10,819 nucleotides of DNA from positions 1 to 10,819 of the forward strand of contig JAMOPD010000246.1 of assembly GCA_027064745.1 (NCBI GenBank), read 5' to 3'. Below the pieces are notes generated by a model. That model was given only the letters and a program-made list of their open reading frames with translations, did no database searches and was not told the DNA's origin. The DNA is from Thermococcaceae archaeon. Lineage in GTDB: Archaea > Methanobacteriota_B > Thermococci > Thermococcales > Thermococcaceae. This document shows positions 6,219-10,819 of this stretch, piece after piece. The position numbers and the translations under genes are program-made. The first letter of the stretch is position 1. The number at the start of each line of letters is the position of its first letter.

Positions 6219-9200
6219 TTAGTGAAGCTCTTGAAGCTTTTCTATAAGCAACTGTAGAGCTTTCTTTTCTGTGAGATATGCCCTTCTCATATATATTGCA
6301 TGCATTACCGGATTTATCAGTGGGTCATATGTATTTGCTTTATCAAAGTACTTCTGAGCTGTCTCATGAATAATCAACGCTTCCTGAATTCCGTTTGTGT
6401 TTGTTATGTTAATCATAAGTTCATTGAATCTTTCATTTATCCTGAGGTAGTATGCTTCCCATATAATGCCAAGATTAGTCCATATCCGTTTGTGAAGTTC
6501 TACTGTGCGGTTCTTATCTACCTGTTCCATTGTTATTTTGATAATTGGATCATCAAAGACCACTATGTAAAGATAATTGCCGAATACTCCAAAATATCCA
6601 TATTCTCTTTTCTCTGTTGTTAATCTGTACTCGACACCATCTTTTTCTATTTTAATTTCTGTTGGCTTCATCTGGTAGAGTGGCATCATTAGAACGGCAT
6701 ATCCATTCTCTGCAACTTGAAGTTCAACAGTAATCCTCTTTACTTTATAAACTGCTCCTCTCTGAATGATCTCTGCAGTTTTCTCTGTTGTTTCTTTTAT
6801 TTGTGCTTTATTGTAAATGAGCATCCATGGCTTACTGGTGATTCTTTCATCTACTATAATCAAAGGCCGCGCTGGGAATACAAATGAATATCCGGCTCCT
6901 TGAAGACTGATGTTGATATTCACAGAGTTGTTGCCAATTTGAATATCACTTTCAGCTTCACCAGGAATAACTTCGACTGTGGTGTTATTGCTCCCCTCCA
7001 CTATTCTAATGCTGGTATTAACGGTAAATGTAATATTGGAGTTCCCGACATTGCCATATAAATCCGCAGCATATACAGCGAGGAAGTGGTTACCATCTCC
7101 AATATTAACAGTCGTTAGCCATGAACCATTAACATAGTTCATGCCATACGTTGCTCCATCTATCTTCGCTCTTACCCATTTGACAGGAGAGACATCATGT
7201 ATTTCAACTTTAATTAGTGTAATATTGTGATCGTAGGTTTTGTTTTCTGGATAAATTATGAATATCTCTGGAGGTTCGGTATCGGGTACATGTGTTGCAT
7301 TACCAAAGAGATAAACCGTTTGGATTATAGATAATGTGGTTTCATTATGCCCCCTGAGTCCTTTGATAATCACTTCTCTTGTGTAAGTTGCATTTATCCA
7401 TCCTACAGGCATGCCTACGATTAGACTCTCATTGTAAGATATAAGGCTCCAGTTTGAAATTGTTGTTGAATAAACACTATCAAACTTCTCCTTTGGCACA
7501 GTTATGTTTTTGAGTATCTCCTCACTCCATTTATTGAAATCATCTTTAAATGGTTCCCATGAGGATGTATTGTAAAATCCGAAGTATCTAGTGAACGAGC
7601 GCATATCCTCTCCTGTTTTGCTAATATTTGCGAATACTTCAATAGTTTTGGTTATTGTTGAGGTAGCATTGTAAATGTCCCATACTATTAGGGTTACATT
7701 GTAAACTCCACCTGCTGAATACACATGCTCTGGATTTGTCTCGTTGGAAGTAGTGCCGTCCCCAAAGTTCCATAGGTATTTTGAAATGCCATCTTCATCC
7801 ACACTTGTGCTTGTGAAATTCACTCTCAGATAGTTTGCTGTCCATGTAAAGTTGGCTGTCGGTGGCTTATTTATCCTGAAGATCACAGTTTTGCTTGTAT
7901 TGTATGAAACATCCCATGCAACAACTGTAAAGTTATGATATCCATAATTCATTGTCAGTTGTATAGAAACATTGGCTGAATTGCTTATTAGGTTTCCATC
8001 GATATATGCTTTTACACCAATTAAATCATTATCCATCACTGTATAATTGAACCATAGCATCTTTTCATTGTAAACCCTGGACTCAGGACTCTCAACATAA
8101 ATTAGAGGTTCTGTGGGGTTAATATATATCCATAATGTCTTATTAGCTCTATTCCCGAATTCATCCTTGGCTACTATTATTACTGTATTATTACCAATGT
8201 CCAGCGGTAGAGTTCCCCTCCATAGGGAGCATGTATTATTGGTTGAAATTAGAGTAAATGTTCTGTTTATTCCCTTACTGATACCCCATACCTTAACACT
8301 GCTTTCATCACATACAGTAATATTAAATTCTGGGATATACGAATATATTCCACTGTCCGGATTCACTGTCAATACTGGAGGTACCATGTCAAGTTTGTGA
8401 GTGGCATTCCCATAGATTTCAACAATCTGTGTTAAATGGAGTGTTGTATAATTCCATCCGACGACTCCAATTAAGGTAGCATTTCTTGTGTAGATAGCTT
8501 TAATCCATCCCGATTCCTTAGTATTGTTAAGATTTTCAATATATTCGGTGGTGCTCCAGTTTTCTATTTTTATGCTAATAATCCTGTCAAATTTTTCTGT
8601 TGGTAGGGTTATGTTTGAAAGGATACCCACACTCCAATTCTCAAAATCTTTCTTAAAGTCATTCCATTGAAGTGAATTGTAATATCCAAAGTATTTTGAA
8701 TAATTCTGTTTGGTGATTTCAGATATGCTAACATTCTTGTACGCTTCTATTATTTGGGTGAAATTGTTGATAGTTACATTGTGATATCCAATCTCTGAGA
8801 TTTCTGCATGGAAGGTGAATGAATGCGTTGTATTTGGCTGTATAATTGCTTGAGAAGTATTCAATAGTTCATCATCTACTGAGAATATCGCTGAATACAC
8901 GCCTTCAGCATCTCCAGTATTTGTTACATTCAATACTGCGGTTATGTTAAATGGAATAATCCCAGATTTTGGTGATACACTAAGGTTCTCAGTAAATTTA
9001 GGTCCAAAATGAACTGTAATTGTAAAGGATTTAGTACTTGAAAGACCTCCGTCATCCCGAACAGTAAGTGTGATATTATAGATACCTGGCTCGGTAAAGG
9101 TATAGTTCAGTACTTTCCTATGGAATGTTAGATTTCCTATTGTCCAAGCATAGTCTGTTATTTTGCCATCTGGATCATAGCTTAAGGAAGCATCGAGAAT

Positions 9201-10819
9201 CACGGTCTCATTGACAATTGCTGGTGAGCTTATTATAGCCTGAACCACGGGTTTTCTGTTGCTCTTGATGTAATAAAACTCTGGAGTTCCATAATCCAAA
9301 ATATGGAGTGTTTTGTCGTCATACCAATATGCAACAGGAAGCCCCCCGTCTGAACGTATAACTCTGAATGCAGTTCCAGGATTAAGTTTGAGTCCGATAT
9401 ATGCCCATTTATCCATAACTATGGCAGTTGGTATAATCTTTCTCACGTTTGATTCTGTTCTTATCGTAGCATTTATCGGGAGTACTTCGAAATCTACTCC
9501 AGTAGAATCTATTATCATCTCCGGAATTAGGTTTCTGTCATCATCAACCAAAAAGTCCATCATACTATCATTTCTTACGGTATCATTGAAAGCTTTGAAT
9601 AAAGTATGGGTTCTTAGAGTCTTTATCAGAGACGTTTCGTTTCCACCTAGTAGATCGCTATGAATAAATGTAGCATTATAGCTCACAAATTCTCCACTCA
9701 CTTGTGCGGTCATTATCCATGCTGCAGTTACACTCTCTCCTGAAGGTATATCCCCAAAGTCAACTGTTAAGCTATTGGCGGTTTTAATGCCATTAATATA
9801 CGTTCCGATTATACGGAATGAGATGTATGCTGGGACATTGCTACTTATTATTTTTGGCTGGGCAGATTCTATTCTCAAGTTTTTGCCATCCCCATAACCG
9901 ATGTTCTTAACTCTAACCCCGAAGATGAAGGGTATTGGAGGTTCTACTTCTGGTGTTTTTGGATTATCACCATACACATATCTTGGAAGTACATAGTCTA
10001 ACTGGAGGATGGGCATGGGTTCAACTGTTATTTCTTCAGGCCAACTCTCATATTCCAATGTAGTATTGCCGACTTTTCCGAAGATATATGCCTTCACGGT
10101 ATAACGGGTGCTTAATGCTCCGGCAGCCCCAGGTTTTGGTATTATCAACCAATTAACTACTCCAGTTCCATTAGGAATTAATGATGAACCGTTTAGTGAG
10201 TTTATCCCCTCCAACGTCAGTACCCTGACAAAGAATTTGTCATCTGCAATGGTACCGTTCTCATCGAAGAATTTAATATATACAGTCAGATTTCTTATTG
10301 TGTATCCTGCCAAATTAGTGAATTTTAAGTCTGCCCTAAAGCCTTGTCTTTCCATTGTTAGCCTCTGTCTTATTTCAAGTTTTATCCTAGTACAGACCAT
10401 ATTTTCGTGATCTTCATTGGGGTTAACAGTTTGTGTTGGAAGTATTCCCTCTTTGGGCATGTTTCTTAGTAATGCACAACTCTTCCCTGTAATATCTGGA
10501 ATAGTACCTCTACTGAGACTTGTGGATGAGCTCTGCGGTGTTGGGGCAATACCTTCGATTTTTTCACATTCCTGAACCTCATAACTGAAGCCGCCCCCAC
10601 CGCCTCCACCTATTCCACCGGCACCTCCTCCACCGCTTATTCCAATGTATATAGGAACTGAATTTATTGGTGGAACTTGTATTGGAGTGCACTTCTTAAC
10701 ACAACTGTTTTTGAAGAAGCAATTTCCACAGTTTTCAATAGCACCTTTTATATCGTTATAGGCACTCCAGATATCATTTAGTACAGGGATAAATCCGATT
10801 ATGGTATCAATGACTTTCT
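6219..10819 (-). CDS. Giant multidomain surface/secreted protein (PKD, CARDB-like, Ig-like), N-terminus outside window
   Basis: The frame is open to the right edge, so 1532 C-terminal residues are visible; the ATG at 10460 is internal. Counted from the first visible codon (10817): Cys cluster (30-43), Gly-rich linker (62-76), a beta-rich region starting LPRYVYGDNPKTPE (277-404), PKD 1 (521-603, with YDPDGKITDYAW), CARDB-like domain (606-694), unknown module copy 1 (705-814), two Ig-like domains (815-982), PKD 2 (984-1062, with WNFGDGTTS), unknown module copy 2 (1074-1183), a third Ig-like domain (1184-1267), and a C-terminal beta plus helical region without a membrane anchor. About 60 N-x-S/T sequons (hand count) suit an N-glycosylated cell-surface protein. 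One Ig-like domain carries two cysteines that could pair. Signal peptide or anchor must lie off-window. Such domains usually mediate adhesion or binding; no catalytic motif is seen. Composition is AT-rich like the STAND genes. Confidence 0.85.
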   Translation of the reverse strand, partial: KVIDTIIGFIPVLNDIWSAYNDIKGAIENCGNCFFKNSCVKKCTPIQVPPINSVPIYIGISGGGGAGGIGGGGGGGFSYEVQECEKIEGIAPTPQSSSTSLSRGTIPDITGKSCALLRNMPKEGILPTQTVNPNEDHENMVCTRIKLEIRQRLTMERQGFRADLKFTNLAGYTIRNLTVYIKFFDENGTIADDKFFVRVLTLEGINSLNGSSLIPNGTGVVNWLIIPKPGAAGALSTRYTVKAYIFGKVGNTTLEYESWPEEITVEPMPILQLDYVLPRYVYGDNPKTPEVEPPIPFIFGVRVKNIGYGDGKNLRIESAQPKIISSNVPAYISFRIIGTYINGIKTANSLTVDFGDIPSGESVTAAWIMTAQVSGEFVSYNATFIHSDLLGGNETSLIKTLRTHTLFKAFNDTVRNDSMMDFLVDDDRNLIPEMIIDSTGVDFEVLPINATIRTESNVRKIIPTAIVMDKWAYIGLKLNPGTAFRVIRSDGGLPVAYWYDDKTLHILDYGTPEFYYIKSNRKPVVQAIISSPAIVNETVILDASLSYDPDGKITDYAWTIGNLTFHRKVLNYTFTEPGIYNITLTVRDDGGLSSTKSFTITVHFGPKFTENLSVSPKSGIIPFNITAVLNVTNTGDAEGVYSAIFSVDDELLNTSQAIIQPNTTHSFTFHAEISEIGYHNVTINNFTQIIEAYKNVSISEITKQNYSKYFGYYNSLQWNDFKKDFENWSVGILSNITLPTEKFDRIISIKIENWSTTEYIENLNNTKESGWIKAIYTRNATLIGVVGWNYTTLHLTQIVEIYGNATHKLDMVPPVLTVNPDSGIYSYIPEFNITVCDESSVKVWGISKGINRTFTLISTNNTCSLWRGTLPLDIGNNTVIIVAKDEFGNRANKTLWIYINPTEPLIYVESPESRVYNEKMLWFNYTVMDNDLIGVKAYIDGNLISNSANVSIQLTMNYGYHNFTVVAWDVSYNTSKTVIFRINKPPTANFTWTANYLRVNFTSTSVDEDGISKYLWNFGDGTTSNETNPEHVYSAGGVYNVTLIVWDIYNATSTITKTIEVFANISKTGEDMRSFTRYFGFYNTSSWEPFKDDFNKWSEEILKNITVPKEKFDSVYSTTISNWSLISYNESLIVGMPVGWINATYTREVIIKGLRGHNETTLSIIQTVYLFGNATHVPDTEPPEIFIIYPENKTYDHNITLIKVEIHDVSPVKWVRAKIDGATYGMNYVNGSWLTTVNIGDGNHFLAVYAADLYGNVGNSNITFTVNTSIRIVEGSNNTTVEVIPGEAESDIQIGNNSVNINISLQGAGYSFVFPARPLIIVDERITSKPWMLIYNKAQIKETTEKTAEIIQRGAVYKVKRITVELQVAENGYAVLMMPLYQMKPTEIKIEKDGVEYRLTTEKREYGYFGVFGNYLYIVVFDDPIIKITMEQVDKNRTVELHKRIWTNLGIIWEAYYLRINERFNELMINITNTNGIQEALIIHETAQKYFDKANTYDPLINPVMHAIYMRRAYLTEKKALQLLIEKLQELH
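7269..7598 (-). repeat. Unknown extracellular module, copy 2 (110 codons)
   Basis: This is the second copy of the module, beginning SFTRYFGFYN and ending GNATHVPDTEPP. It lies between PKD 2 and the third Ig-like domain. Both copies are followed directly by an Ig-like domain, so the duplicated unit may be module plus Ig of about 195 residues. The level of divergence shows an old duplication. Confidence 0.75.
8376..8705 (-). repeat. Unknown extracellular module, copy 1 (110 codons)
   Basis: This copy begins NYSKYFGYYN and ends GNATHKLDMVPP. It aligns without gaps to copy 2 (7269-7598) over 110 residues with 53 identities. Shared anchors include YFG, W..F(K).DF..WS..IL.NIT.P.EKFD, NWS, GWI.A.YTR, TTL and GNATH. 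It lies between the CARDB-like domain and an Ig-like domain. I do not recognise it as a named family. Confidence 0.75.
10590..10634 (-). other. Glycine-rich linker in the surface protein
   Basis: Thirteen of 15 residues are glycine, interrupted once by Ala and once by Ile. The stretch separates the Cys cluster from the downstream beta-domain stalk, so it is probably a flexible hinge between an N-terminal part and the multidomain stalk. Confidence 0.7.
10689..10730 (-). other. Four-cysteine cluster in the surface protein
   Basis: The visible N-terminal part contains CGNCFFKNSCVKKC (C-x2-C-x5-C-x3-C). Three more cysteines lie in the next 110 residues or so (in QEC, KSC and MVC), while the remaining 1390 residues hold only two. 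It could be a compact disulfide knot or a metal-binding site; the sequence does not decide. Confidence 0.6.

Noticed and set aside
6300..6623. Plus-strand frame of 107 codons, Cys/Ile-rich and membrane-like
   Set aside because: It is antisense to the C-terminal part of the surface protein; the hydrophobic look comes from the AT-rich complement. No SD or promoter.
9313..9663. Plus-strand frame of 116 codons
   Set aside because: Shadow of the surface-protein gene; the real frame there encodes continuous protein-like sequence on the minus strand.
1..10819. CRISPR array, tRNA/rRNA genes, insertion sequence ends
   Set aside because: No regularly spaced repeats, no tRNA-like clover-leaf signals and no transposase with flanking inverted repeats were seen on either strand.

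Overview
The window most likely comes from a hyperthermophilic euryarchaeon of the order Thermococcales (Pyrococcus/Thermococcus type). Pointers are a two-subunit-type class I fumarase alpha chain, a decayed COG1373-type ATPase of a kind common in that order, short leaders with GGAGG-like ribosome binding sites behind AT-rich TATA boxes, TTG starts, and a very large sequon-rich surface protein. This assignment rests on protein recognition, not on a search.

Layout, left to right. (i) 1-409, plus strand: the 3' remnant of a COG1373/DUF4143 ATPase gene, broken by a frameshift, an in-frame stop and apparent internal deletions. (ii) 410-605: intergenic, with two candidate TATA boxes and a weak SD. 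(iii) 606-1469, plus: intact fumarate hydratase class I alpha subunit, with no beta subunit gene beside it. (iv) 1453-5992, minus: two tandem paralogues of about 755 residues, each a winged-helix DNA-binding domain, a STAND/NACHT-like P-loop NTPase and a TPR-like solenoid. They overlap by 11 bp and look like one transcript. The second overlaps the fumarase gene tail-to-tail by 17 bp. (v) 5993-6218: promoter of the STAND pair, the terminator-like end of the next gene, and a possible remnant reading frame on the other strand. (vi) 6219-10819, minus: the last 1532 codons of a giant secreted or surface protein that runs off the right edge. It has PKD, CARDB-like and Ig-like domains and a duplicated module of about 110 residues that I do not recognise.

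How the parts may work together: the fumarase is housekeeping (hydration of fumarate to malate). The AT-rich block on its right looks like an accessory island: a heavily glycosylatable surface protein followed by two intracellular switch-type regulators that could bind DNA, sense a ligand or partner through the TPR solenoid and change state with ATP. The sequence shows the physical grouping. A functional link, either transcriptional control of the surface protein or a STAND-type defence/sensing role, is inference.
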